The notes beneath the pieces are model-generated. The model was not told the DNA's origin, ran no database searches, and was given only the letters and a program-made list of their open reading frames with translations. 64,000 bases of DNA, from the NCBI GenBank assembly GCA_021186555.1, contig JAJKFL010000013.1, forward strand, positions 42,298,644-42,362,643, given 5' to 3'. The stretch's first letter is position 1; the number at the start of each line of letters is the position of its first letter. This DNA comes from Reticulitermes speratus (taxonomy: Eukaryota; Arthropoda; Insecta; Blattodea; Rhinotermitidae). The position numbers and the translations under genes were made by a program. Positions 1 through 12,440 of this stretch are shown here, one piece after another.

Positions 1-3000
1 TAAGTTTGGTTGGAGGAAATGCAGTAGGGATCTTTGTGCATAGCGTTCAGCCTGATTCCTTAGCTTACAACTCAGGATTAAGGTAAGAACTCCAAACAAT
101 TTTTCGGGCATCCAAGACTGTCTAGCAGCAGGTCATATACAAATGTATGACTCTCTGTAATAACTCATATTGCACAAAGTATGTGTGAGGGTCTTGACTG
201 TCTTCAGAAACACATAAATAATGCTTGCAAAACACTGACTAGTATAAATGCTCATTACCTTTCCCGATTAGCAGGGATTCAAAAGCCCACTCACCTGTTT
301 GCTTCAGGTGAGTAGATTTTGCTGTTTGACAAGCAAGAATTAGTGTTGTGAATGGCATTGGTCTGATGGATATAAGGAGATGGGTGTGTGAAAAGAACTG
401 GTAAAAAGCTTAGTTTGTGGTGTGCACACAACAAATGTGATTCAGATGCACTACATTTAAGGTATCACACACCAGAATTTTTCAGCAGAGGAAATGGTGT
501 GGGGGTAGCAAATTTGTGTGTTGATGTTTCCAGCCCCTGTGCATAAATTTTTCAGATTGAAACCTTGCCTAATATTTTTTTTAAGATATACCTTATCACA
601 CATCAACATCTTTTGGAAACCATTTGATATGCTGTCATGGAGGCAGAGTTCGCTGCCTGCCACACTCTTGAAATGTCTGGACAATATGAGAAGCATTGTC
701 TTTTTCGGACCTTTTAAGAAAAGGAAGAAAGAGAGGGAGTTAGTGATTAGTGATGAACAAATTAGTATGTATTTAATGTTGGCAACAACATTGATTTGTG
801 TCTCTGATTATTCTGTCATAAAACTTCTTATCAGTGAAAGAGTTGGGAATCTGCTTGTGAACTGTAACACAAAACGTCCTGGTAATAACTTGGTACAGCT
901 GCGATTAATTCTTCTTTGCTTTGGTGTGTAATACAAGTGTAATACCCCATAAGATATTACTTACTGAATGCCCCTCATACATATGTTGTTTATTTCTGTG
1001 TATACACTTAGTACAACAGAATCTTAGATTTTTGGTACCTTATAGTGTCACAGTCAGCATCTTTGTAATTTTTAAGAAACAGGCCTTATATACAGAGTTC
1101 ATAGGTATTGATACAAATTTTTATGCGACAAATTATGATGATTCATGAGCTATTGCCATACAAAATTTCCTGGCCCTGCATTACATCACTGCCACCTCAG
1201 CTCCCATATATTTGTTGTTAAAGATATGGAATTAAAAGGTGAAAGTGATGTCACCTGCAATGTGTGATGTACCCTCCTCTCCCCCCCCCCCCCTTACTTG
1301 GCCGTGGTGTGCTTCACAATGCTGCCAGTCTGACAGACTTTTTCCAGACCTCTACAGTGGTTCAAAAGCTGTAAAGAGCCTCAGACTTACAGATGTGATG
1401 ATATAAACCTTTCCTGTTTTTAAACTGTGGAATGATCAGGTAGGGGGGGGGGGGGGGCTACAATGGAACATCCGGAGCAGTATCTAGTGTATAAATTTAA
1501 ATCTGCTACTGAATATTGGGAATATGTTGAAGATGTTCATTAATTACGTGATTTTTTGCAGAACTGGTGATCAGATACTCGAATACAATGGAACAGACCT
1601 GCGAAACGCCACTGCTGAGGAGGCAGCCTATGAACTTGCAAAACCAGCAGACAAAGTGACAGTACTTGCACAGTACAATATGGATCGTAAGTAATTAACA
1701 TCCTGTCACTTCTTCTACCATCTTTACAAATATTATTGTTTGTACTACTGTTGGATCAGGTCTGTAGAAAATTTACTGGAAAGTCCCACAGATGAAAGTA
1801 TATAGTACATGTGCAGGCGGTTTGGTGGTTGACACCACTGTCATGCACTGGGAATTCCTGCATCGTCTGTGAGAGAATAATACACGCACTTCAGTCCATG
1901 ATGAAGGATATGGTGATCTGGGCACACGGCCAGGATGATGAATTAAAAATACCATACAGAATTTGGTAGGGAAACCATGGAAAGTGATCGTTTGGAATAA
2001 GGTGGAAGGATAATATTAAAATGAATTTTAGCAATAGTTGTGAAGATGTGAGCTGCCTTAAGATTGGTGGGTTACAAGACTAGTAAAACATAGCCTGCTC
2101 GCTGTTTATGCATCTTACAAGGCCAATTAAAAGGAAGCATTGCTGTTGCAGGTTATAATGAAGTTAAGGATAAACCAGGAGACAGTTTTTATATACGCAC
2201 AATGTTTGATCGTGTCGGAGATCTGGGTGATTCATTACAACTTAGGTTTCGCAAAGATGATGTGCTTTATGTTGATAACACCATGTTCAATGGAGTGCCA
2301 GGACACTGGAGGGCCTGGCTAGTTGACGAAGATGGTCATCGGCAGCAGTGTGGGATTATACCTAGCAAGTACAAGTAAGTGATTTTAAACAGTTTTTACA
2401 CTGAGGGACGAACATAATTTAGAGTGTCTGATGACAAACTGCTCAAAAGAATATGAGACGTAAAATAAATTGATAAATTACTATTGCAGTGTATTGCACA
2501 GTGATGAACTTTTGTAACTTCTGCAGCTTACCTGATGTGAGTATATGTATCAAGAAGCTTATAACTGGCTAGAATGGGGAAAACGAAATGCAGAAAGGAG
2601 AAGTTATAGCTTTGACACAACATGCAACATTGGTCATTTATTAATTTTTTTATGTTTAAGTGGCCAGAGAAGGAACGAAGGATACAAATATGGAAAGAGA
2701 GTATTTATGATGGGAGAGAGGAGAATGGAGAAGGTTCATGCATAGGACATTTCTTTGTGGTGGAAATGTTATTGGATAACAGTGCTGATACTGGTGGTGG
2801 TGATGGTTGTGTTTGTTTGTTTGTTGCCAAGTGTTTTAATAGTAATACAAGTTTTTTCATAGGGTGGAAGAAGAGTTACTTTTACGCCGCAGTTTAGGTG
2901 ACTTGGAGGCAGATGCAAGGCGTGGCTCCACATCAGCAAGACGTAGTTTCTTTCGTCGTAAAAAGCACCAGCGCAGCTCCTCTCGAGACTCAAAGGAATT

Positions 3001-6000
3001 AGCAAGTTTTTCTAACATTAATCTTGGGTGGTATAGTGATTCTGGAACTCTGAATGAAGAGGTTGCTCTTTGCTCATATCAGCGTGTGGAAAGGCTTGAT
3101 TGTAAGTACAGGATATTTTTGTACGAATCCCAAAGTGGTTTCCTAAAATTTGGTCTTAACCTTGTGTGTAGAATTGTCACATGAATGGCAGTAATTTAAC
3201 CCACTCTGACATTTTATTTTTGCTTGTAATTTATAGATGGCAGGAGACAGGCAGACATTTTTTATTATGTAACTTGTGTATATATATTGAAAATACTGTC
3301 TTGCACAACACAGTTTACAAATCTTCAGGTTACTGGTTTTGGCTTTTCAATTAAGCAATCTTCAGACCTATTCATTATCAACAGCCTTGCAGGAAACTTA
3401 TACGTGCAAGTGGGATTGAGATCTCATTCCCTTACAATGTACGTAATAAAAACTTATGTTAAAATACATTAAAGTTGTGTTAAATTATAGGATGAGTATT
3501 AAAACTGTAGTTATAAATGTAGATGATAGGCAGTTTATATTGATACGTAAGGCACTCTTCAGTCTTTTATTTTCACAGCACTGGAACCATCAGTTTATAC
3601 GAAGGTAAGTTAATCCAATGTTCATTGTAATTCTAATTTGAAGTGTATATCACTCCAGGAATTTTTCTAAAATAGTATTCAACCTCTTCATATTAGTTTC
3701 TTTTGGACATTGGGTCTGTAAATATAGAGTTTAATTAAATTTAAATTAGTTTGAGAAAATTTGTCAGTCTTTAGTAAATAATTTTTATAAAAAAGGAAGA
3801 CAGGTGGTTTTTAAAAAATACAAGTACATTTCTAAAAATCACCTGTACATCAGAAGATTTGTAAATTGTGTTGTGCACGATAGTGTTTCGAATATATATA
3901 TTTGACTGAAGTGCAAAAGGGATGTTTTACTGAAAGATTATGTAACTTGCTTGAGTCACCTCTTTACTATCAGCATATCAGTCCTTGTGTTTGTGTCCTG
4001 TGTTTGTCAAAAAATGGAGGGCTAAAAAGCCATAATGCAGATTTAAATGACCATTCCATGCAGAACATTGGACCATTTAATGTCCATACAAGTGGTTAAA
4101 AGTTACTGACTGTCAAACGTTCAACTTATTTTGTTCAGCAGGTTTTTGAGTTTGTGCTCTTGCATCATAATACAAATCACGTGAAATATGTTGTGTTCTT
4201 TGTAACCATTTTGTCATATGAAAGAGGTGCATGTCATGTGAAAGAAACTGGTTTGATGTGCCCCCTCCCCCACAATAACGTCCAATGGGATGATCTTGAA
4301 AGATCTACACTGTGAGATTTGAGGTTCACACAGCAGTGTTGCTGGAGATCCAAGTCTTCTGGGATGTTAAGCTGTTTGAGAAAATGGCATAAGAATTTTC
4401 ATAATTTGTCCTCGTTACTAAATATGATTATTGTAAGCAGCTGAAGGAAAATGATATGGCCAGTGTATATATGCATCATGCAGTAGGAGAGCTGAGATAT
4501 TTCTGTAGAATTTTTTTGAAAACCTGAATGCAAGAGGCCGTTTGAGAGACCTAGGCATAGATGGGAGGTTAATATGAAGGTTGATCTTAAAAGAAATAGG
4601 ATGTATATGGACTGAGTTTGACTCAGGATATGTCCTGTGGTATGCTTTTGTGAACACGGTAATGAACCTTTGGATTTTGTAAAAGGCTTGGAAAGTCTTG
4701 GCTAGTTAAATAACTGTTAGCTTCTCAGGAAGGACTCTGCTGTATATGATTCATTTTCAAATGTGTTTTCGACTGTGCAGTCGTGACTTAAATTTGTTCC
4801 TATTAGATCCAGTGTTCAGGCCAGTCCTAGTAGTTGGACCTCTGGCTGAATGTGTCACGGAGAAACTGATCCAGGACTTCCCTGACAAGTTCACCCGATG
4901 TATCCCAGAAGTCATGCACTGCCCGCTGAACATGATGGAGAAAGGGATATCAGAAAACATCTTTGTGGACTTCCGAAAGAAAGGCAGTAACTTTGAGTGC
5001 ACTACTGTTACAGCAGTGAAAGAAATCTGTGATAAGGTAATTGAGTTCTCATTCACTTACTCTGAAGACATTCAGCTTTTATAATCTAGGAATGTATTGG
5101 AACTGTTTTACTACCATAAATTCCAGGAAGTTTACATTTGGCAAGATTTGAGGTTATTGGAGCAGTGTTCTTGAATATTCAGCAGTTTGGTGAATGCACT
5201 ACGTACCAAATTGGGGCATAAATAGTTTTGAAACCCCTGTGGTATACTGATACATCACAGTTCAGGACAGAACAGATGTATGCGTAAACTTATTTTGACA
5301 CAAATTATAGGTTCAGCTTTAATCATGATTAAAATGAAAATGTTATTATTACAGTCCAGCATGTCTGTAGAGTATATTATTATTTTCATTCCAGAATAGC
5401 CACTGCATTTTAGACATCAGTTTAGCTTCAGTTGAGAGGCTGCATCGTCACCAAATTTATCCTATAGTGCTACTAATCAAGTTCAAATCAACGAAACAGA
5501 TTAAGGAAGTGAAGGATACTCGTTACTCTATGGAGAAAGTCTCGGCTAAGGCAGCTAAAGAAATGTATGAACATGCCTCAAAGTTGGAGTCTGAATACAG
5601 ACATTACATTTCAGGTACTTATTTCTTTTTTTCTTTTCAGTAGTGACATAGGAAGGACTGAATTAGAATTCTCATTTTATATTATTTATTCCGTGTATTA
5701 TCACTGATCAAACACACAATACTCAACCAACAAATGCACTCTTATTATTTTTTTAGATATTATATATTACAATCTCTGTAAGTTAGTCCAACATGTTTTG
5801 ATCCCCTCCTGGGATCATCATCAGGGACTCTTGTAAGAGTGTGGATTACACAAATAAAACTAACAATATAAGTACAGTAAACCATCGATTTAATGTTCCC
5901 GCATTTCGTGAAATCCTGGATTTAGTGATGATTTTTTCGTGTCCTGACAATAGCTCCATATAAACAATAAACCTCCATTTAATGAAAACCTTGATTTAGT

Positions 6001-6460
6001 GAAATATATTCTAATCCCCCAGCAATTCATTAAATAGGGGTTTTACTGTACATGCTAAAAATATAAAATGTATGAAAGATGGTTAAATTGTAGGCGATCT
6101 TTCGTGGTGGATCCCTGGTCTACCGCGTACAGGAAATTGGTTCTTTTTATGCAGATGGATGAGACAGTTGCAGAGATTGTAATATATAATGTCTAAAAAA
6201 ATAATAAGAGTGCATTTGTTGGTTGAGTATTGTGTGTTAGAATTCTCATGTTCACCCTGCTGCTTTGTGTCTTGTTGCTACTGGAACTGGAACTGAGACA
6301 TCCCCTCTTATCTAAGTTCAGTTTTGTATGTTTGATTCTTTATTTTGTTCCAGCTGTGATTCCTGCAGGCGTGAATGTGGCATACATGTGCACACAGATC
6401 AAGGTAGCTGTTGATCAGGAGCAGAAAAAAACCCTCTGGGTACCCTGTGGATCAATGTGA
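1..6460 (+). CDS. Dlg5: Discs large homolog 5 (Dlg5), C-terminal part: PDZ4-SH3-guanylate kinase
   Basis: MAGUK scaffold of cell polarity and junctions; its guanylate-kinase (GK) domain is a protein-binding fold, not an enzyme. Coding exons I resolve: <1-82, 1562-1686, 2152-2374, 2863-3101, 4807-5036, 5395-5614, 6354-6460 (TGA at 6458-6460). All junctions are GT-AG and stay in phase, giving 407 residues from the first whole codon. Residues 1-68 are the end of a PDZ domain (GIFVHSVQPDSLAYNSGLR, then GDQILEYNG). About 69-142 is the SH3 (RTMFDR, LRFRKDDVLYV, GIIPSKYK). A basic, Ser-rich hook follows (RRSFFRRKKHQRSSSR). About 224-407 is the GK domain (RPVLVVGPL, CILDISLASVERLH, IYPIVLLIKF, end KKTLWVPCGSM). 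The GK segment has no Walker-A lysine, as in other MAGUKs. The GK sequence resembles vertebrate DLG5 more than DLG1-4. The 5' end lies outside the window. Confidence 0.94.
3102..4806 (+). other. Dlg5 intron between the hook and GK exons
   Basis: This 1.7-kb intron is AT-rich with no recognisable coding or mobile sequence. It contains a 26-nt exon-like block at 3579-3604 flanked by a good acceptor and a GTAAGT donor. Including it would shift the frame into a stop in the next exon, so it is not part of the main transcript. Direct joining of 3101 to 4807 restores DYPVFRPV, the conserved start of the GK domain. Confidence 0.7.
5785..5829 (-). ncRNA. Hammerhead ribozyme-like motif A (degenerate)
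   Basis: Read on the minus strand: CUGAUGA, a stem II of GAUCCC paired with GGGAUC, then AAAAC-AUGUU. Helix I can form 5 bp between AGUCC upstream and GGACU downstream. The G of the conserved GAAA is replaced by A, so self-cleavage is doubtful in this copy. Confidence 0.4.
5875..6048. mobile_element. Pogo/Tigger-like MITE, copy 1
   Basis: A 174-bp element with imperfect terminal inverted repeats (CAGTAAACCATCGATTTA at the left; the right end reads inward as CAGTAAAACCCCTATTTA), flanked on both sides by TA. It has no coding capacity. A related copy in opposite orientation lies at 49202-49363; both share the internal text GTCCTGACAATAGCTCCATA or its diverged complement. TA target sites and CAGTA-type ends fit the Tc1/mariner-pogo group. 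It is nested inside the foldback element 5676-6236. Confidence 0.7.
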
Positions 6461-8361
6461 CAGTCAGCATCTTTCCCAACCTCTGCTGGGAAATCTGTTA
6501 CAGCACTGGATATGCAGAGATGGCAGTCCTTATAGCATCCTTCAAAAGGTGCATTGTATGTAGTTTGCAAAATGAGTGCTGTCGCTTCAGTTCTAGTTGT
6601 TGTGTCCAACAGAAGGCAAATGTGGAAGTACAAATGTGTCATGCTGGCACTAATTCTTTCTCAAACTAACCATTATTAAATACCATACAGGATACTAGTT
6701 TCACGTAGATAAATGATGATCTGGTATTGAATATAGTTACATAAAATAGATATTTCATAGAATATAATTTAGCAGACCTCTGTCTGAATGTTTCAGGTGG
6801 AAGAACTCAACCGATGTTATAGCTTCTAGTCATGAAAATATAAAAATATCTTTTGACAGCTTAAGGCACATTATGTCATTATTCTCCACTGTCATACTCA
6901 GGTTGCTGATATGTTCTTGTGCCATCTTACTTCCCTTAGGGCTGATTCCTTAAAGTTGTGGTGTAAGATTTGTTAGTATCATCCTGGCTGAAAACATGAA
7001 AATTCTGTGTCATTCAGTGATTTCAAATGCTTAATAAGTGGAAGTTGGTACTAGGTATTCTGAAGACCGACTGCCACTAGTTAATGTGCCATTCATTGTC
7101 GCTGATGCACATAATATTGGAATATTTCAAAATAAACCATTGGTCATTATCATCTTTTTACAGCGAATAAATGCCAAAATAATATACAAGAAATGTGGTT
7201 TTTTTTTTACAGCCATCGCAAATGGAAACGTGACACTTCAAGTTTGGGACATGGGTACTTCCACTTCCATTGTTCCCAGTTTAACGTTGTTAGCAGCAGC
7301 AGCGGCATCGTAACTGAAAAGGTGCAAGGTACACAGATACAGAGGTCACAGTTACATAGACAGTGAATTCATGTGTACTGCTATATCAAAAAGAGAGGGG
7401 CATATCATCTTCCAGTGTCTTGAATGACAATACATATTTGTTATTGATTAAATGTTCTGAGTAGTGACAGAGCTCAACTTTTACACATGGCAAGTAGACT
7501 TCCACCAGTGAATATTAGTGACTTTGAGTTAAAATCAGTGAAAAATCATTTTTTAAGTGTACAGCTACTTGGACTGCTCCTGAAAGGTATCCTTGCAGGG
7601 TACATTAAAACATTGAGTGACCTGCTGTAGAAATCTAGTCAATCCAGTTGCTGAGCTGAGGAATCCATTAACCAAATATTTATTTATTTATTATTATTTT
7701 GAAATCTTTAAAGTTTTAAAGATGCATGTCGAAGAAACACCAAATATGTTGTTTTCTTGGCTCACGCGGATGCAGGAGACTAGCTTGTGCAAGGCTTCTA
7801 TTTCATATGATCGGCTAAACCAACAAAGTTTGTAGCTTTTTCTTTGCCACTACCAGCACACGGAATTGACATCTGCTTCATTTCGTGGACCAAACTAAGT
7901 GTCTTTTAAAATGGACACATTTGAAGATTAGCAGAGATGAGGTATTAGTACTCCATTTTGTCAACTTAATATATTTTAATGTTGCCAGTACTGGAATGCA
8001 TAAAGATGTACTGTCTGTCTGAGTACTGAAGGCAGATGGTAGGTCCCCTACTTTATCTACCAGCAGTATGGTAATAATGCGAATTAGAACAAAGTTCTGT
8101 TCCCCCCACTCATTGTTACAGTCTACCTTTAGGATTGGGTGTGCAAGTACGTTTCTTTTCATGCAAGATATTTGGTATGTGTATAGTATGTGGAGAGGCA
8201 GCAGTTCATACAGAAGTAGTCTAGGATGCACTTTGTTCGTTTAATTGCAAGATGCACCCTTCAGCTGATTGGTATAACACTATGTATAAGCATCTACTCT
8301 CTTTTATCATCATGAAATATGACAGACATTTTATGTAATCCATATTCCATGCAGTAGACTG
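6461..8361 (+). other. Probable Dlg5 3' UTR and unique spacer
   Basis: Sequence after the Dlg5 stop is AT-rich and CpG-poor. AATAAA hexamers at 7131-7136 and 7166-7171 are candidate poly(A) signals, unproved. No other gene or clear repeat is visible. Confidence 0.4.
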
Positions 8362-8430
8362 AATATATAGTATTTAATCCAACAAATTGCACCATCAGTA
8401 ATAAATAATTGTCATTTACGATGTCCCTGC

Positions 8431-8466
8431 TACATGTTTTGGCCTGTACAAGGCCATCATCGAGGA
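8431..8466 (-). ncRNA. Hammerhead ribozyme-like motif B (degenerate)
   Basis: Minus strand reads UCGAUGA, stem II GGCCUUGUACAGGCC, then AAAAC-AUGUA. The first two core bases and the G of GAAA are substituted; stem II is intact. Part of the left arm of the foldback 8362-8830. Confidence 0.35.
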
Positions 8467-8730
8467 GGCTGTGTACAAAGGAATACAAATACAGCAAATT
8501 CTGTCAAAGATGTGCATGTGTAGAGTTAAAATACAATACTGTCAATTAAAATTGCTAGAAATGTTTAAAATATAAATCAGTTACAAATATTTTGCATTTC
8601 TTGGCAGTGAAAGATAAAACATTGTTAAGAAATGCAAAACATTTGTAATTGATTTATATCTGTGGCAATTCTAACTCTACACATGCACGACAGAATTTGC
8701 TGTATTTGTATTCCTTTGTACACAACCTCC

Positions 8731-8764
8731 CTGAATATGGCCTCGTAGAAGCCGAAACATGTAT
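8731..8764 (+). ncRNA. Hammerhead ribozyme-like motif C (degenerate)
   Basis: Plus strand reads CUGAAUA, stem II around GGCCUC...GAAGCC, then GAAAC-AUGUA. Core G8 is replaced by U, which should abolish activity. CCUC upstream can still pair with GAGG downstream as an offset helix I. Confidence 0.35.
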
Positions 8765-8830
8765 GAGGGTCATCATAAATGACAATTATTTTTTATTGAT
8801 GGTGCAATTTGTTGGATTAATTACTATATA

Positions 8831-11406
8831 TAACATATATTATAAAGAAATTATTTCTGAAATCAATAATTGTTATGGCTCATAAGAGTATCTTGTGTTT
8901 AGGTAAAAATGGCGGTTCCCATACTTGCGTTTTCTGTACATTAGATATTATTTTTAGACACGTTCACAGTAAGAGTGAATTTTTGTTGTCTGTGTAATTA
9001 TATCTTTATAGCTGCCTATAGATAAATATGCTTTGTCTAAAGTACAGTCCATTTTTGTTGCAAAATATTGGCAGATTTGAATTGTGACTTGGTTTATGTT
9101 CATGTAAGCCTAACAGTTTCCTTAAAGGTTACCATATTACTTGTGCAGATATCTGCATATTAACAAAGAGCTATTTGATTTTTGCAAAACCCAGTTGTTG
9201 AAGTGGGTGATTTTGCCCCACTTCTGGAATGGGATGCCAATAGGTCATGCGTAGTATCCAAATATGAACAGAATGAGAAAGAATTTGTTCTTTAGGCTAA
9301 GTGAGATTTTTTATAAGATGCCACAACCAATGATAATCAAGCATGCATAATAGTGGGTCAAATGACATGGCTGTTAGTTGTTTCAGTATACTTCATATAT
9401 ACTTGTCAGTGGATTAGAGAGGCAACTAGATGTGATACAAAGGCAGGTGATTGGGATTTGACCATTATCCTTTTGTAATAAAAGTCACAGATGCTAATGA
9501 TCATCCAGTTATATGCAAGCTCTGTTAAATAATCAAGATGCTACAAAGCATTTGTTACCCATGTATTTATGCACCCTGTTTATGTGATGTGTTGGTCATA
9601 ATTATATATACTATTATTTATTTGAATGGGGGGTTTTCAATGTTGTGGAAATCACTGTCACAAGAAGTTTCTTGCTTTTATTTATAATGTGCTGTACACA
9701 CACACACACACACACTACACCAAGTAATCAAAGGATGCATTTCTAAATAAGATAAATTTGAAAAATCAATTTTATGGATTTTATATGTTTAAAACTATGT
9801 TAAAAGAGATACAGCCCCATGTGTTAATGGTAGTAGGGAACCATAAGATTTCCTAATTATTTTTACCAAACATTTTTCCCTGGCAGCTACTTTTCTATAT
9901 GCTGACAAAATGCAGATTAACACTAGCAGTCAGTTTTTTAAAAAACAAGATGGAAATTTTAACTTTTGATATCAGTATAGTTATAGGTTTAGTATCAGAA
10001 GTACATATTTGGGTATGATTGGTGGTGGCAGTCTCATGTCACAGCTTGTTTGTGCCAAATGACTGCCTTACTGCCATTACCAGATTTAGTCTTTCAAACT
10101 TTGAATGGGCTCTTGAAGTCCATTTCCTAGTACATTTAAATAGTCCACGTGTAGGTGGAGGGATATAGGGTACATTTTTTGTGGTATTTTGAACTGATCA
10201 AATAGCACAAAGCTGAGAATGATATTATTATACACATCTGTTAGATTTTTCTACAATGCGGGACTCTACCACTTAGGATTGTAAAATAGGAATGAGGACA
10301 TATTCCTATAGTTTCTTAATGCCTGTATTTGAAACATTTAATGCAATACAAAATAACAGTTGGATTAAGGAATTGACTTGCCTTGCTAAGACTGACATTG
10401 CTAGAAAGTGGAAGGCAGTTGTGGTAGTGTTAAGAAGAATGGTGTTAGAACTGAATATAAGCATCATTTTTTTCCCTGTATAAATATTTATGCATATACA
10501 CACACATCTAAATACTTTACATTTGCTTGTAATATAGGATGTGTTTTCGTGTATTGATTATATTATCAAATGGTCAAAAACTAATTTATTAATGCTGATG
10601 TATGGATGTTGTAAGTATTAATATACAGTATTGCAGTTGTCACAAGTCACTAAAGGTAAACATTGTAAATAATATGTGTTTACATGTATGTGATACAGAA
10701 CTGATTATTCTTCCATGTATAGTAAGTGGAATGCAATAAATATAGCAGAGGAGACAGTATGGTATGTCAGAAATGTATGTTTTCAGTTTCTTTGGTAGCA
10801 TGTTATGAACCCATGTCATCTCCTTCAAAACAGTGAACCCTAACAATTTCTTATATCCACTACTAGTGATATGAGCATGGAGGGGCACTTAGATTATTTT
10901 CTGCCACTAATCATCATTTTTTCTGGATTCATTGTTGAAGCCTGGGAGTCCTCTACAAGGTTTCCTGGGCTGACAAGTTCTTTGATGCTATCAAAGTGGG
11001 TTTCTTATGATTTGACTTGATGATCACACAAGCATAGTCCATCAGCTATAATATCAAGCCATACCTTGTGTGCACTCATATAATGTACTCCTGTTCTGAG
11101 GCAAAAGTGTATTTTTCATTTGTGTACTTTAGTGTGCCACTTTTGTGCACTTGGAATGGAATAGCTATGGAATACGTGGATGCAGTGGTCCCATACACTT
11201 CAGTAAGGAGATGGTGGAAATGAAACATTTTTGTAAGAAGTTTTAAAGGAACTTTAACACTGCCTACAAATAACTTTCTCCACCTGGTAAATATAAGTGA
11301 AATTGATTAAACCCACTTCACAAGCACATACTCCTACCCTCAGTACAGCAATTCCATTTTTGATACATGGGTTTCAAAAGCATTCAATGGGAAACTTAAG
11401 TTGTCT
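8831..11406. other. Intergenic spacer, Dlg5 to RpL34
   Basis: AT-rich and very poor in CpG. It holds a (CA)n microsatellite at about 9699-9713. I see no gene, RNA or recognisable mobile element in the rest. Confidence 0.5.
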
Positions 11407-11552
11407 CGGTTGTTTGGGTCAGTGGGTGGGAGACAAGAGTCGTCTTGGGTGTTAGAGTCAGCGGATGGGAGATATTAGTCATCTTGGTTGTTAGGGTCAG
11501 AGGATGGGAGACATTAGTCATCATAGTTGTTAGTCAGCAGGTGGCAGGAGTT
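11407..11552. repeat. Minisatellite, 39-bp unit, about 3.7 copies
   Basis: Three full 39-bp units at 11407-11445, 11446-11484 and 11485-11523, then a shortened fourth. Each carries the pattern GGTCAG-GGATGGGAGA followed by TAGTCATCT. Units differ at several positions, so the array is old. Confidence 0.8.
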
Positions 11553-11715
11553 GTGGTCCAATCCTAGTTAACATAATAGTGCTGTACTAACAGTCAACCC
11601 TCGTACGTGTATAGTAACCATGCATGATCTGTGGTGACCACTAACTTTGTAGCCACATATGATTGGTAGATGGTAGCACCTAGCATTGCACATCAGTTTG
11701 TTGGAAAGGAAGGTG

Positions 11716-12440
11716 GGTTATTTATTTATTTATCTCATACATTCTACAAATCCATGAGAGGTTGAAAAGCCTATTGGATACAGAATAAGTCAAAACACAA
11801 ATCAAATAAACATATAATAATCAACAATCAAATAGATTAAAATTGATTTTAACGGGCATGGTTCTAAAGTCATCAATGATTACACTCAATTTAAATATTA
11901 TTATATAAACATCAATGCAAATAGATATAAATAAAGCCATATAATACAAACATAAACAGATAAAGTATGTAAACATTTGAGTATCGTTAGATTTAGATCA
12001 GTCAGTGGTAAATAAAATGTTAAAATAACAGTAGATCAGTTCAAAAGGAACTGTTAGGATAATAAGCCATAAACTTTCCTTCTTCATTTACATTAAAATA
12101 TTCATTGAGTGAGTAGAAGGAATTTGTATATAGGAAACTTTTTAAGGCTGATTTAAATTGTTTGGTGTTATTGGACAAGTTTTTGATATGTGAAGGGAGA
12201 TTTTTGAAAACCTTGATGCCAAAATAGCAATTCCTTTTTGATGTGTTGCTAAATTTGATGAAGGTGGATGAAGGCTGGAGTTTTGTCTAGTATTTAAGCT
12301 GTGAATCTCCAAGTTTACTTCGTATTTACCTTTATTATTGACCACAAATAGGAGAAGTGAAAGTAAATATTGCAATTGAAAAGGTAAAATTTTTAGTTTC
12401 TTAAATAGATTCCTATATGAGTCTCTACTTATACGGCCTA
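11716..12440 (-). pseudogene. Non-LTR retrotransposon 3' fragment (CR1/jockey-group)
   Basis: Minus strand encodes the C-terminal region of a LINE reverse transcriptase: NLFKKLKILPFQLQYLLSLL, then NTRQNSSLHPPSSNLATHQKG and the LNEYF ending (open at 12142-12375). The same motifs recur in the LINE at 19761-21358. The minus-strand 3' end runs into an AAATAAATAAATA tail at 11716-11735. Severely 5'-truncated and not functional. Confidence 0.75.

Larger units (their letters stand above)
5676..6236. mobile_element. Foldback element with hammerhead-like motif, 13-bp target duplication
   Basis: Inserted in the last Dlg5 intron. The 13-bp direct repeat TTAGAATTCTCAT flanks it at 5663-5675 and 6237-6249, which defines the insertion. 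About 70-75 bp near each end are inverted copies (about 5708-5783 and 6165-6236, including the CTCAACCAACAAATGCACTC region). A hammerhead-like motif lies on the minus strand at 5785-5829, and a TA-flanked MITE sits inside at 5875-6048. The 13-bp duplication suits a target-primed retroelement rather than a TA- or 8-bp-duplicating DNA transposon. No open reading frame remains. Penelope-like affinity is inference. Confidence 0.7.
8362..8830. mobile_element. Foldback element with a hammerhead-like motif in each arm
   Basis: Two arms of roughly 210-230 bp (about 8362-8595 and 8635-8830) are inverted copies around a centre near 8615. Shared outer text is AATCCAACAAATTGCACC on the left and its complement at about 8803-8822 on the right. 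Each arm contains a degenerate hammerhead-like motif (8431-8466 minus, 8731-8764 plus). No coding sequence. Inverted terminal blocks are known for Penelope-like elements, so this may be a pair of inverted element ends; that is inference. Confidence 0.65.

Noticed and set aside
3579-3604. A 26-nt exon-like block in Dlg5 with acceptor and GTAAGT donor
   Set aside because: Including it puts the GK exon out of frame and reaches a stop within eight codons. Joining 3101 directly to 4807 gives the conserved DYPVFRPV. At most it is a poison exon.
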